In this document: one piece after another, positions 50,379 through 58,053 of the stretch
How the letters are laid out: every line of letters begins with the position of its first letter
Numbering within the stretch: position 1 is the first letter of the stretch
NCBI GenBank assembly: GCA_036278735.1
Contig: DASUKM010000027.1
Coordinates: 57,194 to 121,193, forward strand
Length of the DNA stretch: 64,000 nucleotides
Direction: 5' to 3'
Source of the DNA: DASUKM01 sp036278735
Lineage (GTDB): Bacteria > Acidobacteriota > Vicinamibacteria > Vicinamibacterales > 2-12-FULL-66-21
The notes under the pieces: generated by a model
Told to the model about the DNA's origin: nothing
Database searches by the model: none
Seen by the model: only the letters and a program-made list of their open reading frames with translations
Position numbers and translations under genes: made by a program

Positions 50379-51824
50379 TCAGCGCGTCCGTGCGAAGTCG
50401 ATGAAGCCGCGCTCGGGGTTCGTACTGATCAGCCGCACGCGCAGACGATCGCCGACGTCGAGGCCGGTGGCCCCGCGTTCCAGGCGCCCTTCGACGGGCG
50501 GACGGGTGATCCGGACCCACGTGCCCTTGTCGCCCGCGCCCGTGACGACGGCGTCGAACTCCTGCCCGATGCGGTCCGACAGGTACAGGGCGGCGGCCGC
50601 CTTGCGCACGAGCCGTTCGACCTTGTTCGCGGCGTCTTCCTGCTGGGTGCAGTGCTGCGCGAGCACCGTCAGGCGGTCGAGATCGTACGGCGCCGCCGCT
50701 CCGGCGAACGCCGCCTTGAGCAGCCGCTGCACCAGCAGGTCAGGGAACCGGCGGTTTGGCGCCGTGGAATGCGTGTAGCTCGAGACGGCCAGCGCGAAGT
50801 GCGCCGTCTCGGTGCCGGGAGCGGCGGCCACGTATTCGCCGCGCCCGAGCAGCTTGATGACGCTCAGCGAGAGGTCGGAGAAATCCTGCGGGGCCGCCGC
50901 TCGCTGCGCCTCGAGGAAACCGGCCAGCGCGCGGGCGTCCGGCTGCGGGGGAAGCGCCGCGCCGTGCTGCGCGGCCAGATCCACGATCCGCGCCCACCGC
51001 TCCGGCGATCGCACGACGCGGCGGATCGACGGCACGCCGTGCGCGGAGAGGAAGCGCGCCGTGACGCCGTTGGCGGCGATCATGAAGTCCTCGATGATGT
51101 CGCGCGCGTGGTCCGGCTCGGCGGCCTGCAGATCCTGCACGCGGTCGCGATCCATCACCGGGCGCAGTTCCACCCGATCGAAATCGAGGGCCCCTTCCTG
51201 ATCGCGGCACGCGCGCAGCCGCTTGGCGATCTCCGCCTGCTGCCGAAGCTGCGCCTCGAGGCCGGGGACCGCCGCGAGCGGTGCCGGGGCTGGCCCATCG
51301 CCGTCGAGCCAGGCTGCCACGGCGGGATACGCGAGCTGCGCGTGATTGCGGACGTTGGCCGTATAGACGGTTCCCTGCGTCGGCCCGCAGGTCCCGTCGA
51401 TCGTGATGTCGATGACGATCGCCGGTCGGTCTTCCCCCTGGTTCAGCGACGTCTTGCCCGTCGAGAGCGCGGCGGGCAGCATCGGGAAAATTTCGGCCGG
51501 CGTGTAGACGGACGTGGTGTTCGTCCGGGCGTGATCGTCGATCGCCGAGCCCTTGCGCACCAGCGCGTCGACGTCGGCGATGGCGACGAGCAGCCGCAGC
51601 GGCCGTCCCGCTTCTTCGACGCACACCTCGATCTGATCGAGATCGCGCGAATCGTCATTGTCGATCGACGACCACGGCAGCGCGCGCAGATCGCGCCGCC
51701 CTTCGAGCGGCGCCGTGCCGAGGCGCGCGAGTTCCGCCGTGGCCGCGTCCGACCAGTCGGGTTCGAGCCCGTGCGCGACCATGGCGCGGCGCGCCACCCC
51801 TTCGAGAAACGTGCGCTGATTCAT
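50379..51824 (-). CDS. RNB-domain exoribonuclease (RNase II-like), short form
   Basis: A 481-residue protein with an RNB catalytic domain and a C-terminal S1-like fold (KGTWVRITRPPVEGRLE). The metal motif is SSIDNDDSRDLDQ: the usual D...D-x-D-D becomes Asp55, Asp61, Asp63, Gln64, so the last Asp of the E. coli quartet is Gln. It lacks the N-terminal cold-shock domains of RNase II/R. It keeps SYTHSTAPNRRFPDLLVQR, the conserved RNB end. Likely degrades single-stranded RNA 3' to 5'. Confidence 0.87.
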   Translation of the reverse strand: MNQRTFLEGVARRAMVAHGLEPDWSDAATAELARLGTAPLEGRRDLRALPWSSIDNDDSRDLDQIEVCVEEAGRPLRLLVAIADVDALVRKGSAIDDHARTNTTSVYTPAEIFPMLPAALSTGKTSLNQGEDRPAIVIDITIDGTCGPTQGTVYTANVRNHAQLAYPAVAAWLDGDGPAPAPLAAVPGLEAQLRQQAEIAKRLRACRDQEGALDFDRVELRPVMDRDRVQDLQAAEPDHARDIIEDFMIAANGVTARFLSAHGVPSIRRVVRSPERWARIVDLAAQHGAALPPQPDARALAGFLEAQRAAAPQDFSDLSLSVIKLLGRGEYVAAAPGTETAHFALAVSSYTHSTAPNRRFPDLLVQRLLKAAFAGAAAPYDLDRLTVLAQHCTQQEDAANKVERLVRKAAAALYLSDRIGQEFDAVVTGAGDKGTWVRITRPPVEGRLERGATGLDVGDRLRVRLISTNPERGFIDFARTR

Positions 51825-51938
51825 GTGTGATGTCCGCGTCCCGTCGACTCACCCGCGGCCCGAGGCGGCGATCGTCGAGTCGATCGGCCTCGATCCGCCT
51901 CGTTCCGAAGCATGTGGGGGACTGGATTGTAGCCGATA

Positions 51939-53390
51939 ATGGACCATGTTTCGAGGAGCGCCCATGACCGCCGTTCCGCGCCCCGCATGCGCCGCCTGCT
52001 GGAGCTGATCGCGTCGATCGTCGTGCCGCGCGCCGAGGGCGCGAATGCGCGGGCGATCCTCCTGTTTGCCGGCGTGCTGGCGCTCGACGGCGCGGACGCG
52101 AGCGCCGTGGGGGCGATGGCGGCTCCTCTGCAGCAGGCGTTTCACATCGGCAAGACGGAGCTGGGACTCCTCCTGACGTGCTCGCTGGGCGTCGGGGCGG
52201 CGGCGACACTGCCGTTCGGCTGGATCGTCGATCGCGCGCCGCGCGTGCGCCTGCTGACGTGGATGATCGTGACGTGGGGGGTCGCGATCGCGCTGTGCGG
52301 GTGTGCGACGTCGTACACCTTCCTGCTCGTCGCGCGCATCTTTCTCGGCGGCGTGACGGCGTGTGCCGGCCCGGCGATCGCCTCGCTCATTGGCGACGAG
52401 TTCGAGCCCGGCGCGCGCGGGCGTGTTTACGGCCATGTGCTCAGCGGCGAGCTGGTCGGGTCGGGCCTGGGGTTTCTCGTCTCGGGAGAACTGGCGAACT
52501 GGAGCTGGCGGGCGGGCTTTCTCGCGCTCGCGGTCCCGGTCGGGCTGCTGGCCTGGGCGATCCGTCGTCTGCCGGAGCCGGATCGGCGCGCGGCGGGCGA
52601 CGGAGGGGCGCGCGGCCAGCGCCCGAAGAGCGCCGAACGCATTCAGCAGTTGATCGAGCAGCGGCACGTGCCCCCGCGCAAGAACCTCGTGCTCGACGGC
52701 CCCCCGCGCGGCCGTTCGCTCTGGTGGGCCCTCGCCTATGTCGTGCGCATCCCGACGAATCTCGTCCTGATCATCGCCTCGGCGCTCGCGTACTTCTACT
52801 TCACCGGCCTGCGCGCGTTCGGCGTCGAGTATTTCCACGCGTGGTTCGGCATCAGCCACGCCGTTTCGGTGGTCGTCATCATCGTGGTCGGGGCGGGCGC
52901 GCTGGGCGGCGTGCTCGTCACGGGCGCGCTGGCGGACCGGCTGCTCGACCGCGGGCACCTCCGCGCGCGGGTCGTCGTTGCCGTCGTCGCGTACGGCGCG
53001 TGCGCGGTCCTGTTCCTGCTCGCGCTCCTCACACGATCGTTGTGGGTTGGCTTGCCGCTGCTCGCGGGCGCCGCCGCGGCGCTCGGCGGGATCAGCCCTC
53101 CGCTCGACGCGGCGCGGCTCGACATCATGCACCCCGGCCTGTGGGGGCGCGCCGAAGCCGTGCGGACGTTCCTGCGAAAATCGGGAGAGGCGCTCGCGCC
53201 GTTGACCTTCGGCTATCTCGCCGAGCACGCCTTTGGGGGGCGCGGGGCCTCGTCGCTGCACGACACCTTTCTGGCGATGTCGGTCGCGCTGTTCGCCGGC
53301 GCGGGCATCGCGTGGATCGCGCTTCGCACGTATCCGCGAGACGTGGCCACGGCCGACACGAGCATCCGGCGCACCGGCTCCAGGGCGTGA
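51939..53390 (+). CDS. Major facilitator superfamily transporter
   Basis: A 483-residue protein with 12 helices. A cytoplasmic N-terminus, LPFGWIVDRAPRVRLLTW (the GxxxDRxxRR-like loop) and SLIGDEFEPGARGRVYG are typical MFS. A longer central loop (about 205-250) separates the halves. The ATG at 51939 has no Shine-Dalgarno; Met17 at 51987 is the alternative. A short overlapping frame from 51964 has a better site (GAGGAG), so a coupled leader peptide is possible. Confidence 0.82.
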   Translation: MDHVSRSAHDRRSAPRMRRLLELIASIVVPRAEGANARAILLFAGVLALDGADASAVGAMAAPLQQAFHIGKTELGLLLTCSLGVGAAATLPFGWIVDRAPRVRLLTWMIVTWGVAIALCGCATSYTFLLVARIFLGGVTACAGPAIASLIGDEFEPGARGRVYGHVLSGELVGSGLGFLVSGELANWSWRAGFLALAVPVGLLAWAIRRLPEPDRRAAGDGGARGQRPKSAERIQQLIEQRHVPPRKNLVLDGPPRGRSLWWALAYVVRIPTNLVLIIASALAYFYFTGLRAFGVEYFHAWFGISHAVSVVVIIVVGAGALGGVLVTGALADRLLDRGHLRARVVVAVVAYGACAVLFLLALLTRSLWVGLPLLAGAAAALGGISPPLDAARLDIMHPGLWGRAEAVRTFLRKSGEALAPLTFGYLAEHAFGGRGASSLHDTFLAMSVALFAGAGIAWIALRTYPRDVATADTSIRRTGSRA

Positions 53391-53405
53391 GGCCGCGGGG
53401 CGTCT

Positions 53406-55001
53406 TCAGTCGGCGGCGCGCGCCAGCCGACCGCCCGCGCCCTGCACGCGGTCGGTGGCGCGCGGACCGTAGTAATCGGCCGGCGACGTCTGATCCGCCG
53501 CACGCGGCAGCCCGAGCACGTCCATCACGAGCGTGGCGGCGGCCGCCGTCGCGAGATTCAGGACGACGGAGTAGAGCGCGGCGTAGCCGGGGACCGTCAG
53601 GCTGCCGATGTGCAGCGGATAGCTCGACGTCTGGAAGTGCAGCGAGGCGGCCATGGCGGTGCCGGCGAACATGCCCACGGCCCATCCGAGCGTGAGCGCG
53701 CGGCCGCGCAACCACGGCGTGAAGAGCCCGATCATGATCGCCGGCAGCGTCTGGATGATCCAGATCCCGCCGAGCAGCTGCAGCTCGATCGCGTACTGCG
53801 AGGGCAGGAAGATGATGAAGGCGAGCGCTCCCACCTTGACCACGAGCGACACGTTCTTGGCGACGGCCGCCTCCGCGCGCCCCGTGAGCGAGCGGCGGAA
53901 CAGGTCGCGGTAGATGTTGCGCGTGAAGAGATTGGCGGCGGCAATCGACATGATCGCGGCCGGCACGAGCGCCCCAATCGCAATCGCCGCGAAGGCGACC
54001 CCGGCGAACCAGGCGGGAAACTGATCGAGGAAGAGCGCGGGGACCGCGAAGTTCGGACCGTAGCGGGCGAAGTACGGCGCAAACGCCGGCTTGTGGGCGA
54101 CGTCGGCCGCGATCGCCATGTAGCCGAGCGCGGCGACGAGCGCCAGCGCGATCGAGTAGGCCGGCAGCAGCGCCATGTTGCGCCGGACGACGTTCCGGCT
54201 GCGCGCGCTCAGCAGCCCGGTGACGGCGTGCGGGTACAGGAACAGCGCCAGCGCCGAGCCGAGCGCCAGCGTCGCGTACGTCGAGTAGGCCCCCAGATTG
54301 CCCCCCTGCGGCGCCGCGAGCAGCAGCCTGGTCGAGGGCACGTGACTGAAGAGTCCGGCGTACCCGCCGAAGTGCAGCGGGATGACGATCACGGCCGCCA
54401 GCACCGTCACGTAGATCAGCACGTCCTTGACGAGGGCGATCAGCGCCGGCGCGCGGAGGCCGCTGTTGTACGTGTAGGCGGCGAGGATCGCGAAGGCGAT
54501 GATGAGCGGGAGATCGCCGGCAATGCCCGTGGCCGTGAAACCCATGGCCGCCACGACGACTTCGATCCCCACCAACTGCAGCGCGATGTACGGCATCGTT
54601 GCCAGGATGCCCGTAATCGCGACCGCCAGCGCGAGCGATCGACTGCCGAACCGGCCCGCGACGAAATCGGACGCCGTGATGTAGCCGTGCCGGTGCGCGA
54701 CCGACCAGAGGCGCGGGAACACGAGAAACGCAATCGGGAAGGCGAGCAGCGTGTAGGGAACGGCGAAAAAGCCGATCGCGCCGGCGCCGAAGACCAGCGC
54801 GGGGACGGCGACGAAGGTGTACGCCGTGTACAGGTCGCCCCCCAGCAGGAACCACGTGACGATCGTGCCGAAGCGCCGGCCGGCCAGCCCCCATTCGTCG
54901 AGCCGATCGAGGTCCCCCTGACGCCACCGCGCGGCGAGGAAGCCGAGCACGGTGACGAGCAGGAACAGCGTCGTGAAGACGACGATGGTGGCGGCGTGCA
55001 T
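53406..55001 (-). CDS. Sodium:solute symporter, monocarboxylate permease-like
   Basis: A 531-residue protein with 13 membrane helices. WGLAGRRFGTIVTWFLLGGDLYT and GYITASDFVAGRFGSRSL are SSS signature segments. It is 12 bases after the DUF3311 gene, a pairing common for the MctP-type group. The C-terminal 35 residues are a soluble tail. Confidence 0.88.
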   Translation of the reverse strand: MHAATIVVFTTLFLLVTVLGFLAARWRQGDLDRLDEWGLAGRRFGTIVTWFLLGGDLYTAYTFVAVPALVFGAGAIGFFAVPYTLLAFPIAFLVFPRLWSVAHRHGYITASDFVAGRFGSRSLALAVAITGILATMPYIALQLVGIEVVVAAMGFTATGIAGDLPLIIAFAILAAYTYNSGLRAPALIALVKDVLIYVTVLAAVIVIPLHFGGYAGLFSHVPSTRLLLAAPQGGNLGAYSTYATLALGSALALFLYPHAVTGLLSARSRNVVRRNMALLPAYSIALALVAALGYMAIAADVAHKPAFAPYFARYGPNFAVPALFLDQFPAWFAGVAFAAIAIGALVPAAIMSIAAANLFTRNIYRDLFRRSLTGRAEAAVAKNVSLVVKVGALAFIIFLPSQYAIELQLLGGIWIIQTLPAIMIGLFTPWLRGRALTLGWAVGMFAGTAMAASLHFQTSSYPLHIGSLTVPGYAALYSVVLNLATAAAATLVMDVLGLPRAADQTSPADYYGPRATDRVQGAGGRLARAAD

Positions 55002-55013
55002 CGACCGGCGCGC

Positions 55014-55223
55014 CTACACGCGGAGACGGTAGGCGAGTGCCGTCGCGCCCGCCCCCGCGAGGATCCAGACCATCTGAAACCAGTAGAAGAACGGCACCCC
55101 GAACAGCGCGGGTTCCGCACGGTTATAGAGCGGCACCCAGAGCGCGACGACGGCCACGACGAGAAACAGCAGGCCGACGACAATGCAGCCGAGCGGTGTG
55201 GGGCGATCCGGATCGAAACTCAT
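55014..55223 (-). CDS. DUF3311 small membrane protein
   Basis: A 69-residue protein with two helices, carrying the family PLYNRAEPALFGVPFFYW. It precedes the SSS symporter by 12 bases and is likely an accessory subunit of it. The ATG at 55223 gives the right length for DUF3311. Confidence 0.85.
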   Translation of the reverse strand: MSFDPDRPTPLGCIVVGLLFLVVAVVALWVPLYNRAEPALFGVPFFYWFQMVWILAGAGATALAYRLRV

Positions 55224-55286
55224 GCGCCGGACAGCATACTGCAGGCGCGGCGCCCGGTGCGATGCAGGGCCACGCCTCGGCGCGTG

Positions 55287-55340
55287 TGAACCCGGACCCC
55301 GAACCAGACTCCGAACTCCGCACCCTGAACCCTGGAGCCG
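55287..55340. repeat. GAACCC-type short repeat tract
   Basis: GAACCCGGACCCCGAACCAG followed by CCGAACTCC and CCTGAACCC units, the same word family as at 40862-40911. It lies between two minus-strand small genes. Confidence 0.75.
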
Positions 55341-55353
55341 GGGCGATCTCGAT

Positions 55354-55572
55354 TCAGGGATGCGGCATGACCGCGATGGGCGGCGACGTGAGCTCGACCT
55401 CGAGGAGCGCGTTGCAGGCGTGATTCGGACAGCGGACGGCATACGTGTGTGCGTCGCCGCCGCCCGTCGCCTGATGGAGCACGTCGAAGGTCGTGCCGCA
55501 CAGATCGCACGTCATCATGATGATGCCGGTGGACTTGCCGGAGAATCCGCCCGGATCGTGTCGATGCTCCAT
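55354..55572 (-). CDS. Small probable zinc-binding protein
   Basis: A 72-residue protein with TCDLCGTTFDVL (Cys22, Cys25) and VRCPNHACNALL (Cys48, Cys53), a four-Cys ribbon-like arrangement with a longer second knuckle. GAGGAGG about ten bases upstream supports the ATG at 55572. His-rich N-terminus. Function unknown. Confidence 0.6.
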   Translation of the reverse strand: MEHRHDPGGFSGKSTGIIMMTCDLCGTTFDVLHQATGGGDAHTYAVRCPNHACNALLEVELTSPPIAVMPHP

Positions 55573-55607
55573 CGTGAAGGGGCCTCCTCGAGGATTGTAG
55601 CCCGTTC

Positions 55608-55724
55608 GACGGATGGTGGATGACGGATGTGGATGACGGATGGTGGATGACGGATGGTGGATGACGGATGGTGGATGTCGGATGGTGGATGACGGATGGT
55701 GGATGTCGGATGATGGATGTGGAA
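55608..55724. repeat. 14-bp tandem repeat (GATGACGGATGGTG)
   Basis: About eight imperfect copies of GATGACGGATGGTG and GATGTCGGATGGTG between a small zinc-protein gene and the SCO1-like gene. A related GGATGGTGGAT run follows the pilin-like gene at 7070-7100. No coding potential. Confidence 0.85.
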
Positions 55725-55809
55725 TGATGCTGAGAGCTGGCAGCGCCTGCACGTCGGTGGCGCCCGTCGTCGGTGCCCGCGGCGCAGGTGTGTCGCGAGA
55801 GGAGGTGTG

Positions 55810-56676
55810 ATGAGGCGATTGGGCCTCGTGGTCAGACGTCTGATTTGTGCGGCGATCGCGGTGGGGGTCGCTGGCGCGTCGCTCGAGGCGCAGGGGATCG
55901 CCGGTCAGGGGGGCGTCGCCCCCGACGCGACGGCGGCATCGGCCAGGCCGGCCATCCTGCAAGGCATCACGATCGAACAGAAACTCAATACGCGGATACC
56001 GCTCGGGCTCCACTTTCGCGACGAATCCGGCAAGGACGTCGTCTTGCGGCAGTACTTCACCGATCGTCCCGTCATCCTGAACCTGGTGTACTACAACTGC
56101 GCCATGTTGTGTCCGCAGGTCGTCGAAGGGCTGACCCGTTCGTTGAAGAAGCTCACCTTCGAGGTGGGCAAGCAGTACGACGTGCTGACCGTCAGCTTCG
56201 ATCCGCGCGACACGCCGGCGGCGTCTGCCGTCAAACGGAAAATGGCGCTGGCGAAATTGGGCCAGGTCCACGCCGCGGCCGGATGGCATTTCCTCACGGG
56301 CGACCAGCAATCGATTCGCCGGCTGACCGATGCCGTGGGATTCGTCTACCGCTGGGATCCACGCACGCAGCAGTTCTATCACGCGGCGGGCATCATGATC
56401 CTGACGCCCGACGGACGACTGTCGCGGTACTTCTACGGGATCGACTTCGCGCCGACCGATCTCCGGTTCGGCCTGGTGCAGGCGTCCGGCGATCGCATCG
56501 GCACGGTGGTGGATGCCGTCCTGCTGTTCTGCTGCCGCTATGATGCGACCGCCGGCAAGTACAACTGGCTGGTCGGGCGGCTGCTCGGCATCGCCGGCGC
56601 GCTGACCGTCCTGATTCTCGGCTCGCTGCTGTTCTTAATGGCCCGCGGCGGACCGCGCGAACATCACGCCGCGTAG
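55810..56676 (+). CDS. SCO1/SenC-family copper-binding protein
   Basis: A 288-residue protein with a signal/anchor (LICAAIAVGVAGASLEAQ), thioredoxin-like fold with the copper Cys pair NCAMLCP (Cys97, Cys101) and His191 in FYHAAGIMIL, and a C-terminal membrane helix (about 253-280). It delivers copper to cytochrome oxidase or acts as a thiol-disulfide protein. GGAGG precedes the ATG at 55810. No oxidase genes are adjacent. Confidence 0.88.
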   Translation: MRRLGLVVRRLICAAIAVGVAGASLEAQGIAGQGGVAPDATAASARPAILQGITIEQKLNTRIPLGLHFRDESGKDVVLRQYFTDRPVILNLVYYNCAMLCPQVVEGLTRSLKKLTFEVGKQYDVLTVSFDPRDTPAASAVKRKMALAKLGQVHAAAGWHFLTGDQQSIRRLTDAVGFVYRWDPRTQQFYHAAGIMILTPDGRLSRYFYGIDFAPTDLRFGLVQASGDRIGTVVDAVLLFCCRYDATAGKYNWLVGRLLGIAGALTVLILGSLLFLMARGGPREHHAA

Positions 56677-56696
56677 GCGCCGCGCATCCCGGGAGC

Positions 56697-57566
56697 ATGA
56701 CGTCCCGTCCGCAGATTCCTGAGGACATCGAAGAGTTTCGCGATGCCCGCTGGTGCCGCGACGCCACGCGTCAGGTCGCGACCGCCTTCGACGCCGAGCG
56801 CTTCATCGAGCGGGTCGGCTTTGCCGCGTGTCTCACCGATGCGCGGCGGCCGGGTCCGTCGCTCTACGTCGCCGTCTGCGGACGCCGCGACGCGGTGATG
56901 CCGCGCCACGTGCAGAAGGATCCGGAGGCGTCGTTGACGTGGAGCCTCAAGGACGAAATCCTGGCACGCGGCAAGGTGTATTACGGCAAGCTCGCGCGCG
57001 GCAAGGCGATGTTCCTCGCGCCGCGCGCGATCCCCTGGTTCCATGCGATCTGGGGCGTGCGGCGATCCGAGGAAACGCACCGATTGAGCCGGCACGCGCG
57101 GGCCATCCTGCGCGTGCTGCGCAAGGAATGGGAGATGGCGTCGGCGGACCTGCGCGCCGAATCGGGTGTCAAGGACCGCCGCGCGTTCACCACCGCGCTC
57201 GACGAATTGCAGGCCGTCATGCTCGTCGTCCCCAGCGAGGTCGTCTATCGTCCGAGCTTCACGTACATCTGGACGCTCGCGGTCGGACGGTTTCCGGAAG
57301 CGCTGGTACGGCGCGGCAGTCGAGAGGTCGCCGTGCGCGAGATCGCGCGCTGCTTCCTCGCCGGCGCGGGCCTGACGGTCCCTGGCGAGCTGGCGCGCGT
57401 CACGGGCCTGTCGCGGCCGGAGGCGGGACGCGGCAACCGCGCGCTCGTCGCCGCGGGGTACGCAACGATGCCGGCGCGCGGGTTCTATCGACTGGCGGCC
57501 ACGGATGACGCGGATGGACACGGACCGTCACGGAGGACACGGGTCGGGCGCTCAGAGCCCACGTGA
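56697..57566 (+). CDS. AlkZ-like (YcaQ/HTH_42-type) protein
   Basis: A 289-residue protein. LYVAVCGRRDAVMPRHVQKD and SRHARAILRVLRKEWEM then ELQAVMLVVPSEV suggest tandem winged-helix domains, as in AlkZ/YcaQ DNA glycosylases. The catalytic QxQ motif of true AlkZ is not seen, so glycosylase activity is unproven. It follows the SCO1-like gene by 20 bases. Confidence 0.6.
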   Translation: MTSRPQIPEDIEEFRDARWCRDATRQVATAFDAERFIERVGFAACLTDARRPGPSLYVAVCGRRDAVMPRHVQKDPEASLTWSLKDEILARGKVYYGKLARGKAMFLAPRAIPWFHAIWGVRRSEETHRLSRHARAILRVLRKEWEMASADLRAESGVKDRRAFTTALDELQAVMLVVPSEVVYRPSFTYIWTLAVGRFPEALVRRGSREVAVREIARCFLAGAGLTVPGELARVTGLSRPEAGRGNRALVAAGYATMPARGFYRLAATDDADGHGPSRRTRVGRSEPT

Positions 57567-57585
57567 ACGAGTTGCCGTAGCGCGT

Positions 57586-57975
57586 TCAGGACACGCTGGT
57601 GGGTTTGACGTCGATCGTCACCGCGTCGTCTTCGTCGTCGTGGCGTACGGCGGGCGGCCCTGTCTTCTTCCGCATGGCGATGACGAGCGCGACGCACCCG
57701 GTCCACGTGGGCAGCACGTCGGTAATCGGAAGGATTTCGATCAGGAAGGTCGGCAGCAGCAGCGGGTGGAACCCGAGCAGGCGCACTTCCAGGAACATCG
57801 CGAAGATATCGAGCAGTTCGTCCGCCCCCGCCCAGCCGAACGGCCCGAGGACGAATTGGAGGACGTCGGTCGCGATCGCGATGCCGTACGCGGATCGAAC
57901 CCGCGACGGCGTCAGGACCAGTGCGCCGGACGCCCCGCCACGGATCAGCCGGTCGCGCCAGGATTCCCACGCCAC
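57586..57975 (-). CDS. Hypothetical membrane protein
   Basis: A 129-residue protein with helices at about 33-50, 54-70, 70-90 and an acidic C-terminal tail (RHDDEDDAV). GTG start. Family not recognised. Convergent to the AlkZ-like gene. Confidence 0.6.
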   Translation of the reverse strand: MAWESWRDRLIRGGASGALVLTPSRVRSAYGIAIATDVLQFVLGPFGWAGADELLDIFAMFLEVRLLGFHPLLLPTFLIEILPITDVLPTWTGCVALVIAMRKKTGPPAVRHDDEDDAVTIDVKPTSVS

Positions 57976-58053
57976 GGATCCAGTTTACGCCCGTGGAGGC
58001 GTGGCTTGGTGTGAGGATCCGGACCTTCCGACCGACGCCGCCGGCCGGCGCGC

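Noticed and set aside
56697..57566. Active AlkZ DNA glycosylase
   Set aside because: The catalytic QxQ motif was not found; kept only as AlkZ-like.
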